A stretch of DNA of 64,000 nucleotides from Allacma fusca (GCA_947179485.1 OX359245.1:2151001-2215000); one strand, 5' to 3'; positions 45,939 through 58,284 are shown, counted from the stretch's first letter. Numbers and translations are program-made. The notes: generated by a model not told the origin, from the sequence alone.

Positions 45939-47056
45939 CTATTTGCTCTCTGTTTTATAATCTTCTTCACCACTTGCTTGCTCACTAGATGGAACGGTCG
46001 CTTCTTCCTTCCCACCCCCGATTTTTGCTAGTTCCAACTCTTCGGAATAAAATTGACCAGTAATGTCTTCAGGGGGTTCTCCTAAATCCTCCAACAAATA
46101 CGTATATGGATACGTATCTTGAACCTTTGCAATCCGAAAGACCTCACGAGACCATGACTCACTATAGCCTGCACACGCAACGACACTCGTTTATAAAATG
46201 AGATTGCTACAACATAATTTTGTAGTATTACATAATAGTGTTTACCTTTTTCAAATAAAAGTTTTGCGCGGGAAATTCGAACCAAATCGTTTACTTTGAA
46301 TTTTGGCGCTCGTTTTGACGGATCCGACTTTTCTTTTAAATATTTTCCATACATTCGCGCCCAAATGTCGTATTGATCTCGAATTGTAACCGCATTTGGA
46401 GCCATCCCTATGGTTCTATGAAAAGTATTATTATAAACGCTCACAAAATCTTGCAGGACGTTGTAAATTTTCGACGACTTATGTTGAGTCATATAGCGCT
46501 GCAGTTTTCCAAATAGCGATCGAATGATTCTCTCAGCCATCGCTGCCTTTATATGACTATACACATGATATGGTTTAATACCATTTTCCTTAAGGAATTT
46601 ACGAAAATATTTTGATGTAAATTCCCGCCCTTGATCGGTAAACAAATACATAGGTTTAGCCTTTGCCTCCTTCATAATGGAACTAAAAGCCTTTATCATT
46701 GATTCGTTATCCTTGGAATTTATCATCCTTGCATAAGCCTTCTTGCTAAAACTGTCAACAACAATCAATATAAACGTATTACAATTGTTCCAAGGAGCAA
46801 TATTCGCAATATCCTTCAAATCCGCTGACCAGGTTTGATTAATAAAATTGACCATTATCTTTCGTCTCTTAAACTTATGACGAACGGGTCGATGTAAAGC
46901 ATAAGAATCAAGTTGTAATAATTCCCGTTCAATAGCTCGTTTATCCGCCCATTCAGGTCGACTTTTCAAAAATGATCCAATCCCCGAAAACGAACCGTTC
47001 AATCTCTGATTTAAATAACTTTCTCTGATTGACATTGTTGTATATATTATAAACAA
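45939..47056 (-). CDS. Retroviral-type integrase of the Polinton
   Basis: The DDE core has D79 (WSADLKDI), D141 (FTDQGREF) and E175 (AAMAERIIRS). A start at MSIRES (47035) is as likely as the earlier ATG. The C-terminal part lies in a second exon after a short intron: a block with WSREVFRIAKV, YLLEDLGEP and GQFYSEELELAK, the SH3/chromo-like tail common to Polinton integrases. It joins element ends to the target. It is the first gene inside the right terminal repeat. Confidence 0.93.
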
Positions 47057-47147
47057 CAGTATTTATTAGATGAACCCGCAACAATCGATAAACACGTGAT
47101 ACCAATCCCGATCAAATACCCAAATATAATCAACAGAAACCCGAACA

Positions 47148-47213
47148 CACCCGAACGATATCCCCAGCTCTCCGAACTTAAGCCCCGCCTCCCCCGGAAC
47201 CCGCACATGACCC
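47148..47213 (-). repeat. Inner part of right Polinton terminal inverted repeat
   Basis: The inverse of this stretch matches about 23528-23594 at the left end with one difference (ggatatcg versus ggatatag). It abuts the assembly gap, so its full length is unknown. Confidence 0.85.
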
Positions 47214-47413
47214 NNNNNNNNNNNNNNNNNNNNNNNNNNNNNNNNNNNNNNNNNNNNNNNNNNNNNNNNNNNNNNNNNNNNNNNNNNNNNNNNNNNNNNN
47301 NNNNNNNNNNNNNNNNNNNNNNNNNNNNNNNNNNNNNNNNNNNNNNNNNNNNNNNNNNNNNNNNNNNNNNNNNNNNNNNNNNNNNNNNNNNNNNNNNNNN
47401 NNNNNNNNNNNNN
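47214..47413. other. Assembly gap (200 N)
   Basis: A block of exactly 200 N, probably a placeholder length. It lies between the inner terminal repeat and a palindromic minisatellite. Confidence 0.99.
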
Positions 47414-47750
47414 TCCCTTCCACTTCCTCTTCAAATACATAACCCCTCCACTTCCCTTTAAATACATACCCTCCACTTCCCCTTTAAATACATAACCCCT
47501 CCACTTCCCCTTTAAATACATAGCCCCTCTACTTGGAAAGTCGAACAGTTATGTATTTGAAGGGGAAGTGGAGGGCTAATGTATTGAAAGGGAAGTGAGG
47601 GCTAATGTATTTGAAGGGGAAGTGGAGGGCTAATGTATTTGAAGGGGAAGTGGAGGGGTTATGTATTTGAAGGGGAAGTGGAGGGGTTATGTATTTGAAG
47701 AGGAAGTGGAAGGGAAGTGGAGGGGTTATGTATTTGAAGGAGAAGTGAAT
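47414..47750. repeat. Inverted pair of 28-bp minisatellite arrays
   Basis: The plus strand reads 'aaatacataacccctccact' units up to about 47530. After a short spacer the same ~28-bp unit appears in inverse ('gtatttgaaggggaagtgga') to about 47750. The two arms can pair into a very long hairpin. This explains why the assembly breaks here. Frames across it are artefacts. Confidence 0.9.
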
Positions 47751-48097
47751 ATAGAAGTGGTTATATATGGTGTGAATATATCGTATCGACAACATAAATA
47801 CAGATGCGCCATGATGGAGGGATTACTTTTTGGGGAATTTTGTTGAAGGATATATAAATGTGTACGTAAAAGCTTGAATTTCATTGAAAAGCGAAAATCA
47901 AAATTTCATCGACTTTCAAAAACTCAAAATCCTTATGGGATTTAACATTAACTTTTTTTGAAAAGACCTGTGGTATCGTTTTAAATTTTGAAACTTTAAT
48001 GACGTGTCCTAGGAGAACGGGGCAAAATGCACTCGAGTTACATGAGTTTTGAAACATACTAGGTGAGTACTAAAACATGTGCTATGCTTTGTTTGAA
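47751..48097. other. Unmatched sequence in the right Polinton end
   Basis: This stretch lies between the minisatellite and the outer terminal repeat. I see no gene and no counterpart at the left end. Confidence 0.5.
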
Positions 48098-48129
48098 TCG
48101 GCTTGTACCATCCCAAAATCTTACCTTGT
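48098..48129 (-). repeat. Outer part of right Polinton terminal inverted repeat
   Basis: The inverse begins ACAAGGTAAGATTTTGGG and matches 23439-23470. The host sequence 'cagtgtatttttc' resumes directly after. Confidence 0.9.
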
Positions 48130-49199
48130 CAGTGTATTTTTCAGAAAAATTAACTTACAAAATTGGCCGTTTTAATACAGCGTTCCCTAAAAACCTTATT
48201 TACTTCCCCCAACCCATTTTACTATACGCGCCATGATGTACCAAAAATGTATAAATCCTTCACTCTGTATTGAAGCCCGGTCTTCGTAATTCAAAACTAA
48301 ATTTATTCCCGTTTCTCGGGCACGCCTAAAAAAACGATCAAGAAATAGAAACAAAGATAAGATTTTTTTGGAAAGTGTTACAAAAAAAATAGTTTTTTAA
48401 TTCCAAAACTATGCAACATTTAATTTTCACGTCTGTTTCAGGACTGACTGAATTCCTGTTTGCTGGATTTTTAGGGCACGCTCGAATTTAAACACTTGTT
48501 CAAAACATTATCGTATTTTGCAAGTGATGTAGAAATTAGCAGTGAATGCTACCGTATTTTCTCGATTTTACTTGCGCCAGACTCTTCAAACATTCAAAAT
48601 ATTCAAAGTAGACGGAGAGAAATGGGGATTTAGAAGAGCGGGTTTAAAATTTAGCAATCACAATTGCAAAACCAATTATAACTCATGGTGTTTCATCATT
48701 TGATTTGATTATGTTTTTTGCTGTTTCGAATCATTAAATTCTTAACACACTAATAGCTTTCCATTGCGATAATAACGTTTTCAGTGTAAAGTTCCGTTGA
48801 ATTAGTGGCTGCGAAAGTGAGTTTGGTATAAATTCTCATGGTACTTAAAAATCCTGAGACTGCAACCAACGAATGGTTTGTTTAAATGAATTAAACAACA
48901 AATTCATTGTGCGCCAACTGGGATAGTTTCTATTTGTGAAAGTTATGGAAAATATTTGGAATTCAAGTCTTGTCCCGATTTTTAAGTGTGCACTTGTGTA
49001 TCCAGTTTAAACTCGAAGATCTAGATCTGAACGTTTGTAAACCTTTCACTCGAATTTAACGTATGAGCAATAGTTTTACATTCACATTTGTATTTTGAGC
49101 TTCCACAGTTTAGATTTGGATCGCAGTTTCACGTTTGCACTCAAGTTTGAAGTTTTCTATCGATTTTTAAGTTTGAATTTTAAATTTAAGGTTCATAAT

Positions 49200-49745
49200 T
49201 AATTTCGGATTTACAAGTGAAGCTAGAGAGTAAACTCAAAACTTGAGATTAAATTTATAACTTGAGGGTTAACTTAAAACTCGAGGGTAAGCTTGAAACA
49301 CGATGGGTGACTTGAAACTGGAGTGTAAATTTCAAACTCGAGGGTAAACTTGAAACTTGCGAGTAAACTTGAAACTTGAGGGTAAGCTTGAAACTTGAGG
49401 GTAAACTTGAAACTCGAGAGTAAACTTGACACTTTAAGGTAAACGTGAAACACGACGGGAGACTTGAGACTCGAGTGTAAAGTTGAGACTTGATCCTAAA
49501 CTTGAAGCTTGAGTCTAAACTTGAATCTTGAGCCTAAACTTGAAGCTTGAGCCTAAATTTTAAACTTGTGCCTAAATTTTAAACTTGTGCCTAAATTTCA
49601 AACTTGAGCCTAAACTTGAAACTTGAGCCTAAACTTGAAACTTCAGGGTAACCTTGAAACTCTAGGGTAAACTTGAAACTTGAGGGTAAACTTGAAACTC
49701 GAGGGTAAACTTAAAACTTGAGCCTAAACTTGAAACTTGAGAGAC
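49200..49745. repeat. Diverged minisatellite of copy B
   Basis: Homologue of the 3440-4739/13792-14131 array, with the same 'gagggtaaacttgaaact' motif plus a variant 'gagcctaaacttgaaact'. The higher-order period of copy A is absent, so that amplification arose after the duplication. Confidence 0.9.
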
Positions 49746-50285
49746 TTGACTTTAAATCAACTGTATAGTCAAGCAGAAATCAGTTGAATTAAAGTTAATT
49801 TAAATATTTAACAACATTCACATTTAATCCTTGTATTTTATCCATAAGACATCATCAGCGTGAAGCGTCCAAATTTCCGAAAGCTGGTACTTCTAACCCA
49901 CCCTTAATTTATTATATGACCCTTATTTTCGGGGAGATTCCTCAGTTTATAATTTTCGTACGTGAATTCATTATAATATTCCCGATGGGATCCATTAAAA
50001 TCCTTACTACTTGAATTGTTACATTTATTTACCGAAACATTTATAGTATTTCCGCCATTCGCTTGTCATTAGGTCTTGTGTGGCGTTGTTACTGAAATAT
50101 TTAAAAGCATGGACGTGTCCGCGCTACTCAAATCTTATTTTTAATATTACATTACATAAACAACCAGATTCAATTTTTTGTTCAATTTATAAATTTTTCC
50201 AATTTTATTACTTTGCAAATGATCAAATTTTTATTAAATAAAGAAAATTTCCCAAACTGGATTGACAATGTATCCAATAAAAAAA

Positions 50286-53200
50286 GTTGATTGAGTGCCA
50301 ATGATAGCAACCCGGGGTGTTCTGTTTATTATAAGCCGATCTTTTGGAGCATCTTGAATTCTTTTGTGATTTTCCAATATTAATAAATCAATTTAAAATA
50401 GGGATAATTTTGCTTTCAAATTAATTTAATTAAAACGCAACAAGTTTTGAAAATAGATTAGACATTTCTAGTTCATAAGTTAAGCTTGAATTTTTCCAGA
50501 ATAAACGTGTGGAGCACTTCAATCTCCAATTCCCACATAATAGGACTAATAATTTGAAATGTAAATCCAGTCTGACCTGTCAAGACAGGTCGATGTAGAA
50601 TTTACCTAATTTTCAATGTGACCTCAATGTCCAAATAATTGCAATAAATCAACGGTAAAATTGAAATTAGCTATTTAAAAGACAATTTCAAGGCGCATTT
50701 TTAATGAGCGTGTGGAATTTTAAAAGTTAACCTGTTCGAAAAAAGTGCTGACCCATTTATCATGGTATTTCAGGTCTACAGTTAATTTATTCATTCATCA
50801 ATTTAAATTATAAAATTCAAAAAGAGAACTTGAGCTTGACATTCAAAAAGGCAGTTAAATCTCACAATTCATTACACCCGTTAGGATTCAAATGTTTGTT
50901 CCAAGATTCAAACCCTAATACGAATTTTCATACTAGACTCAAGAGCGGATTGAATTTTCAAAATATAATTTTATTTTAAGTTTTAGTTTAAGTGAGCACA
51001 CGCAAGATTTAATATTGAGTGCGTAATAGGCTCAAGTGTGGATTGAGTTTTCAGGATGAAGTTTATTTTTGAGTGTAAGTTCGAGTTTAAGTTCGAGTTC
51101 AAGTGAGTAGACGCAAGATATAAGTGTTATACACTCAACTTTCGAATTTCGTGTTTTAATCTTTAATTATAAGGTGCACTTGAACTTCAAGTTCAAGTGA
51201 ATGGTAATTTTCAAGTGTAGACTCAAGTTTTAAAACGGATAGAATTCCTTTTCAGTCAAGTTGCTAAAAATAAATTTCAGGATTGAAAACATTTTAGACA
51301 TTTTTCATTTAAGAGAGACCAAACAAATTTAAATGAGTAAAATTCCGAAATTCCATTTATTTACAAAAGTTTCAGATGATTCCATTTTCCAAATCATTTC
51401 CGAATCATAATTACGTTTTAACTTCATTTACAGAAATTACAATACAAACCCTACTTTACTATATGTAAGTAGACTGTGCTCTAAAATACTGCTCAAATTC
51501 TGCCGGAAATTGTACCAAAAATATGTCACTTTTGGAGTGAATAGCCAACATTCAGCAAGATGAGTCAATTCTTGTGTGGAGGGTGTGAAATTGAAAATAT
51601 AGGTAGATATTTAAAATTAAACAAAAATGTTAATCACAATAATTTTGACCTTAAGCTCAAAATTACTAGAACATCATTTAAAAATGAGATGTACGTTCAG
51701 AATTTAAAAACCTGTAAGATAATAGGGGAAGGTTTGGGAAATTGATTTTTAGGAGTATTTAGTCCTGAATTTTGTTCCGTGGACTACCGGTTGTTAAGAA
51801 AAATATTTTCAAATACTACGTGTGTTTAGCGACTTCCAGGAGGGTTTATTTGAGGAAAAACAGAAATTTATTTTTAAAATGTTTTTGCGTAAACAAAATT
51901 TTAAATTTTAAATGAATTGTATTTTTCAAAAGCATCCAGAGATAAATCAGATTGTAAATGAAATCTATTCAACAATTTTTCAATTTGTATTCATCGATTT
52001 TTAGTACAAATTCTTGAAAATAACTTCTGCATCAAATTGTGCCAGTGAATACAATAATTCTGCAATATATTATCATGGTCCTGCAAAATTTAAAACCAGA
52101 CATTTTTTTATGATTACATTTTAATAATTTTTTTAATAAAAGCTTAATTTAGAACCAAACCATTGATACTTGAAAGTAGTTTTCGAAAGGGTCCCAAAAT
52201 CCAGTAAGTGTAAGTGATTGCTAACATTGCTAACACCGGAATACAAAGATATTTAAAAATTCAAAGGTTTCACGCCGTACGAAATAGTTTTTGAAGAACT
52301 TCATACATCATCAAGCTAAGATTTTGATTTGTTTTGTGTTGTTGTGTGGAGAAATATAAGGCTCATGTTTTGACCGTAACATATACTGATACGACCGTTT
52401 TAAATTAATCTTTGTAATGAAATATTGTGTAGATGCTGGTTTTCAGCAATTGATCAAATTATGTTTTTGAACATCCCGATGTGGGGATTTAACATTTTTT
52501 TTGAGGACTTCCAATCACACAAATTAAACTTTAATTTAAACTATACTTGAGGGAGTACTGCGGAAACTCTTTGCGGAGATTTAAGAAACGTGACAATTCA
52601 CCCTATTGAATATATTGTAAAATAATATTTTAAAACATTTAATTATATACATAGGTAAAGGCAGAAGCACATGTTGCGGGAAATTATAGCTAATAAATAG
52701 GAATTACGGTTTCAGTCCTCAGAATTGGGGGATAAAACATTTGAATTGCTGTAACTAGTTGCTATAAAAATTAATATTTTTTCGTAATCTCAACCATATT
52801 TTTAATTCAGACGAAAATTATGGTCTTAGTATGATAATACCAGGCTCAAATGAACCTCCATCAAATTTACAACAGGAGTAGCATTCTGAAAAAAACTTAG
52901 GAACCGTCCACGAAGATGTTTCAACGAATTTCTTTGGGTGTCTTTCGTGTCCGTAACTGTCAGCATAAATACCCAGTTAATAGTCCATTGCTATTGATTT
53001 CTTGCAAATGAGGTCGAAAAATGTTCTGAAACAAATTTACTACAAAACTAAACAAAAAAAGAAACAAACTTTCCGAACAAATCTCGACTTCGTTTGACAC
53101 GTCTTAACTCTGTGACCTCAAAAATTGATACAGGCCAATGAAGCAAGGTTTAGAAAATCTGAAGTAGAATTTGATACAAATTGAGGAAATTGAATATTTC

Positions 53201-53520
53201 ATTGATCGCTTCCTAATGTGTGCTAGAGAGGGGGTAAATGTTTTTGGTCACCCTTGTACAATAGGATTTTATATATTAAAATTGTTACGAAGTGCCTTGT
53301 AAGCACATAAATTTATGAGCAGGTATTTAATACAAATTTTCTGATAATTCAAAAAAAAATCAAAAAAAGCTTTCACGCCATTTCAAATAATTTTCATATG
53401 GACCAATGAAGATGGCCCAAAGTTTGTGAATACTGACTGGATAGCTCCCAGTTTATCTAAGTATTTTGAAATTGAGGTTAAAAATATAAAAAGGCTTTAA
53501 AATAGCTTTAAAGGACGCTG
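50286..53520 (+). repeat. Segmental repeat copy C
   Basis: Begins inside the unit (near 'aagccgatcttttggagcat', equal to 575 in A and 19807 in B) and runs to the 'gctttaaaggacgctga' stretch near 53520. It is uninterrupted by large insertions and is the best view of the ancestral unit's second half. Confidence 0.75.
51560..51745 (+). CDS. Small open frame with CGGC motif, doubtful gene
   Basis: This 61-residue frame starts MSQFLCGGCEIENIG and is lysine-rich after that. A homologous stretch in copy B (from about 21520, MSNFLCGGCKIGNID) is closed early by stops, and copy A lacks the region. It may be a decayed exon of a gene once present in the unit, or chance. I do not recognise a family. Confidence 0.25.
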   Translation: MSQFLCGGCEIENIGRYLKLNKNVNHNNFDLKLKITRTSFKNEMYVQNLKTCKIIGEGLGN

Positions 53521-55090
53521 ATGAAGACAGTTACGTTTGAATAACGTAGTTTTAGGATTTGGCTATTTGGCGTCACATGGAAATAAACCGTCAAGTGTTT
53601 CATGATTTTTTAAAAAAATAGTCACTCCTCGTAAACTGTCTTCTAGTACAAAATGTCATTTTGACTGAAGTAATACATTTTCAAGTTTCTTAAGCAAGCA
53701 CACCAAATTGTAAAATTTTGTTAAATTTCAGAATACTTGTCCTGAAAACGCAATACGTAGTTTTTAGATTTTAGTTGCTTTAACAAGGTGCGGTTAAGTC
53801 TTGAAGTTTTTCATTTGACATGAGTTGCAAATTTTTTAATTTAATTACTGCTTCAATACACTGGTTTTTTAATTAAATATTGATTCTGATTCATATCAGT
53901 CATGAAGGCGATGAGTATACAGAAATGAAAGAAAATTCTTAGAAACGCAGGCGTTTATTTAGATATTCCCTGAAATAAAGAGACGTTCCATTCCTGAAAT
54001 TTTAATCATAAGGACGAAATTCCAGGGCAAAATTAGTTACAAAAATTAAACTTTATATGTCATTTACGTCTATTCTAATTTATTTCACAGTTCACAATAA
54101 TTGGCGGTATCCCATCGAACACAAGGTATAGAAAATAAACTTTTATATATAAACTGAACTTATTGTGGATTAAATTGTATTATTTAATTATTTCACTTGC
54201 TATTGCTATGAATATTTTTAAAAAGAACAAGTCATTCAAAGAGCAAATTTTGAGTTCTTTTCTGATTTGAAATTAAAATACATGTAACATTAATTCCGGA
54301 AAAACAAATTGTCATAGTCTTCACAATTCAGTATCAAATCGTGGGAATTCGTCCAAAGTATAGTAATTTTTTCAGTTGCTAAATTTGTAGTTGAATTATT
54401 TAAAATATAGATGGTCTCTTAAAATTTTTATGTATGAAAATTTGTTTTGAAAATTTGAAATAATTACTCAAAACCGGAAATTGTTCAAAGTCCGCCAAAT
54501 AATTCATGCATTGTTTATTCCCCATAAAATGTAAAGTTTGTGCATCTTGCTTCTTAACATGGAAAATTTCACATTTAGGGCAATCAATATTCCCTGTCCC
54601 TTTAACATTTAAATTCGTTTTGATTTTTAACCCATTTTGCTTTTTAACTACTGCAGCACTTGAGCTGCTTTTTTCCGTTCCGTAATTTTTTAATATTGTA
54701 AATAAAGACTTACAATCTAAAATATTATAAAGGATTTTAAATGCTCAATAACGCAGTTTTTTCTCTGTAGGCTGTTCCAAATTTGTATCCTCAATTGAGT
54801 CTGTAGCTTTCTCCCTAACGCGGAACATTTCAAGTTTTAAGGCAATAAATATTACTTGCCTCTTTCGCATTTGCGTTCATTTTTAATTTTAACCAATTTT
54901 GCATCATCACTCCTGCAGCAGTTTGTAGAATTTATGGACTGTCGAAATTTTAAAGGAGGGAATGGAGGAACACGTGCGAATGTCCGTATTTATTTGCGTA
55001 CAATTTCTGTGAACAAAAACATTTGTGCGACTCTAGAAATACTGGCTTAACGTTATATGCAGTGCACTGTGAATACGAGCTATGTAAAAA
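53521..55090. other. Intergenic stretch
   Basis: AT-rich sequence with no gene I can support on either strand. Confidence 0.5.
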
Positions 55091-55096
55091 AACAAA

Positions 55097-56093
55097 TTAT
55101 ACGTTTTGAAATCTTCCATAGTAGGGAAGATCCTCATTAAAATCAAATAAATGGTAATAAACAAATTGGGGTCTAGTGGTTTGATTATTTTCATACACGA
55201 AATCCAATTCCACTGTAAAATCAAGAAAATCATCAGAGTCGAAATGGGGAAATATCCTTGTCCAATCACCTACCTTGGATTGACTCATGGGGAAAATATT
55301 GAATGCGCTTATGGGTCCATACATTTCTAAAGGAATGGCGAAACATGGGACGTCTCCCTCTTTCCTATCAAGTGATTTGTAGAATTCTGTTTCTTCTATT
55401 TTGAAGATCGTCCAGATATGTAGGTTAATCTGATCTGGGGTTAATTTAAACGTGCTCTGAATGAATTCAATCCGATTTTTAGGTCCTAAACGGTACTTTA
55501 TAAAAGGGATATCGCTTGAAGGGTAGGCTAACAATCCGGTCCGCGGGAAACCTCCAAATTGAACTAAATCAGGGAAGTACGAACTTGAGCCCCGATTTTT
55601 AACAACAATTTTATTTGTGTCATCAAATGTTGCGTTGATAAATTCATCTTCGAGGCAAGGCCCCACTGATTGAACTTCATCCAAGATTGTGTCGATTGTT
55701 TGATGTGAATTGTCTCTCCTTCCATAAATCGCCAGGGACCGGCCAGTGCAGGGCCAACCTCTGAACAATCTAACGCATGTACCAAACGTTTCAGCGGATT
55801 TTACAATCGGATTTTTCGGTGCAGTAAGACATCCATGAAGCTTTTGCCCGGAATGATATTCCTCAGAATCCCCTGCAATTTCATGTTAAACAAATACACG
55901 TGACCAATTGCATTTAGCAATTCAGTGAGAAAGAAGAAATAACGAAATAAATTTAATTCCACGCAGTCGTTTGTTTGTGCTGTTATTGCGGGAGAACTAG
56001 AAATGTTTTGAGCTTAAGTAAGGAGCGTTTGCATTCACTCACCAGTCAAATTTTTGCCACTGAATAGTCGAACCATCGGATTGTTGATCATTC
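55097..56093 (-). CDS. Secreted-type host protein, paralog 2 (partial)
   Basis: A 51-bp exon (56093-56043; MVRLFSGKNLTG) is followed by a large last exon (55872-55097). The large exon has GDSEEYHSGQ, GTCVRLFRGWPCTGRSLAIYG, VGPCLEDEF, and then RLGPKNRIEFI ... AFNIFPMSQSKVGDWTRIF ... FVYENNQTTRPQFVYY. The paired 'VRLF...G' and 'CVRLF..C.G.SLA.Y' units recall Greek-key (beta/gamma-crystallin) motifs. The C-terminal part follows the pattern of the non-specific DNA/RNA endonuclease fold (N.FP...N..W...RP..VYY), though the usual DxGH catalytic motif is not evident. The 5' exons and signal peptide were not found. Exon sizes match paralog 1. Confidence 0.65.
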
Positions 56094-56279
56094 CTGAAAA
56101 AATCATACATATAATTAATAATAATTTATGTGAGTTTTTAAAATTGAATTTTTTACAAGCAAGTGAAGCCTAAAACATTTTAAGCTCATTGACTGATTTT
56201 GTTCATAAAACGGTGTTGTTAGGAGTTTGATTTCGACATTTGAATAAATCGCAAATACAGTAAGACAAACAAGAATTTG

Positions 56280-56512
56280 CTCCTCAAAAATTCTTACTAC
56301 GAATTTGAACTTTGAAAAGAAACGTCTGTGTTTTGTTTCCCTTTGAATGATTGTCATTTCTGAATTTATTTTGCCTGCATCTCTGCCAATTTTTAACGGG
56401 AGTATCTGTCCATTTCTTCAAGTGCAGAAGGGAAATGTTGCTGAAGGAGGAATCCATTAAACTCCCAGAGTTACTTTCAAGAACTACAGACAAGTTTATT
56501 TTGTGAGTTCCT
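56280..56512 (-). CDS. Possible upstream exon of paralog 2
   Basis: An open block after a TTTACAG-type acceptor encodes GTHKINLSVVLESNSGS and a basic follow-on with one cysteine. It lies upstream of the 51-bp exon of paralog 2. No matching exon was found upstream of paralog 1, so it may be unrelated or chance. Confidence 0.25.
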
Positions 56513-56920
56513 GTAAAATTAAAAAAATTATGGAAACATTTAGCATTTAATGGGGTAACGCAGTAATGACCTACATACAAAAAACGAGTTTGTGAGGGAG
56601 CACGTTTATTAATGTTTGACGGTCTATCTATTTTTAGTTAAGTGAACAAAAATACGTGCAGAACAATTAAAAATGTACTACAAATCGGTGCTGGCAAAAC
56701 ACTTTAATTGATGCAGTTCTGTTTTTGTCACTGTACCTTAAACAATTGGATTAGAAGCACTAACCTAGTTTAAACAAACTTGTAAGTAAATTTCGAACAA
56801 GTGACACGAACTAACTTTTTTACAGTTGCTGAATTTAATAAAGTTCGATGCGGATAAAAATATTTATTCTGAGACGTACAAATTACCTGACATGAGCTTG
56901 AATTTGGTTCTAAAATTTGT

Positions 56921-57959
56921 TTAGTAGCTACCTTTGTATTGTATTTTTGGAATCCCTGGAATGTAAGGCTTGTCGCCTCTCAGGTTTGTCTGGTTTCCGT
57001 TGAGAATTCGACCGTACTTCAGTAATTGAGTATTTGCGGTTATCCAATAGTAAACGAATAACGGGCTAGTTTTGTTTCCGTTCTCGTACTCAAATTGTAA
57101 AAATAGTTCAAAGTATGTTGTTGTTCTTGCAAAGTAGGGGAAAAAATCGGCATGCCATCTTTCCGAAGCAAAACAATGAGGAGCGAAAATGTCAAATGCA
57201 GTTGATTGTCCGTAATAATACATTTCTGGATATTTTGTTTGATAATCAAAAGCTGGATTGTAATCTACACCGATTCTAAATTGTCTGGTGTCAATGCTTT
57301 CAGTTCTATTTCCCGGCCCCAATGAGCATCGAACGAGAGCTCCGTCAAAATATTTGGCGCGACCCAATTTAATATCAGTATCATACATCAAAGCTAGATC
57401 CGGCTGAAAGCTCCTCATATCTGGGTTTTTAACCACAAAGCCAGGCATTGATTGGTTCCAAATACCTTCCGAGAACTCATTTTCCAGACATGGTCCAATC
57501 GCTTTCAGTGTCACATGACGAGGAAGTTCCAGTCGTTGAAAATTTGAACTTCCCGGGTAAACTGCCAGTGACCAACCTTTGCAATCGTTCTTTTCAAACA
57601 ATCGGACGCATTTTCCAAAAACGATGACGGATTTTACACGACCTTCTAATTTAATTAGATTAGTGCATATTCCCTTGCGTTGACTCCTTAGAAAGTGGTA
57701 GTCCTCGGATTCACCTACAAATAAATGTCAGAAGTTTTATTGGTCAAACGATTTCCTCAGGCCCCACTCATTGGTGTTTTTTACACCTAAAAACCTATCG
57801 TTTTATTTCGATCCTACTAAAAGCAGTTACTTGAAGTAAACTTGACTAGAATCAGGGCTGAGTTCACATTGAGTGTGTACAGTAATACGTTTGAATTAGA
57901 ATAATTACCCCAATGGTCTGGAAATTGGAAAAGTCTTGCTCGTGGGTTGACCAACATTT
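56921..57959 (-). CDS. Secreted-type host protein, paralog 1 (partial)
   Basis: Same plan as 55097-56093. A 51-bp exon (57959-57909; ARLFQFPDHWG) joins in the same phase to a last exon (57714-56921) with GESEDYHFLR, GKCVRLFEKNDCKGWSLAVY, IGPCLENEF, SLGPGNRTES and AFDIFAPHCFASERWHADFF ... FVYYWITANT. It has a 25-residue C-terminal extension that the neighbour lacks. Identical intron position and order show tandem duplication. The crystallin-like plus nuclease-fold-like reading is inference from patterns. Several cysteines suggest an extracellular protein. The 5' end is not located. Confidence 0.65.
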
Positions 57960-58284
57960 CTGCGAAAAAGTGGCATTTCTATAAAAACTGTTATCATTTC
58001 AGTTTTCTACACAGCTGTCCAGACATTCAAGTAAAGAGTGAGAGTTCAGATTGAAATTGGAGTTGAATTTGAACTCGATTTCAAAGTTTAATAAAATTAT
58101 GTTCATAACCAACTAGACGTTGAAAGATGTAAGTTTAAGCAGTCTTCCTGTAGCTTTTTCGGCAAGGCAGACCGGACACTTAGTTTAATGACCATTTTTA
58201 ATAGTACATAAACCCATTTTTGCATGGTAGGTATTGTTGAATTAATAAAACTGAAGAAAAAATGTGTTTACACTAACTAAGTTC

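Larger units (their letters stand above)
23439..48129. mobile_element. Polinton (Maverick) element, about 24.7 kb, apparently whole
   Basis: Left end ACAAGGTAAGATTTTGGG (23439 on) is repeated in inverse at 48098-48129. Between the ends lie all the Polinton core genes: integrase, capsid proteins, adenain-like protease, packaging ATPase and protein-primed DNA polymerase B, plus an accessory left half. Many genes contain short introns, as Polintons in animals often do. It looks whole apart from a 200-base assembly gap. It sits in segmental copy B at a site that is empty in copies A (about 2378) and D (about 63102). A clear 6-bp target duplication is not seen. Good preservation of the frames suggests it is not old. 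Confidence 0.95.
18172..50285 (+). repeat. Segmental repeat copy B (direct, decayed)
   Basis: Homologous to copies A, C and D, and interrupted by the hAT-like element at 18384-19385 and the Polinton at 23439-48129. B retains an internal block (about 22015-23138) that A has lost but that C and D keep in part. Its minisatellite is shorter than A's. The stretches 19394-23438 and 48130-50285 hold no gene I can support; they are old repeat-unit DNA with a (TA)n tract near 21150-21192. Confidence 0.8.

Noticed and set aside
47066-47521. Frames crossing the assembly gap
   Set aside because: They contain unknown residues and follow minisatellite sequence.
53200-53275. Mariner-like terminal repeat (ttttggtcacccttgtaca)
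   Set aside because: The word resembles Tc1/mariner ends, but no partner end, TA duplication or transposase was found.
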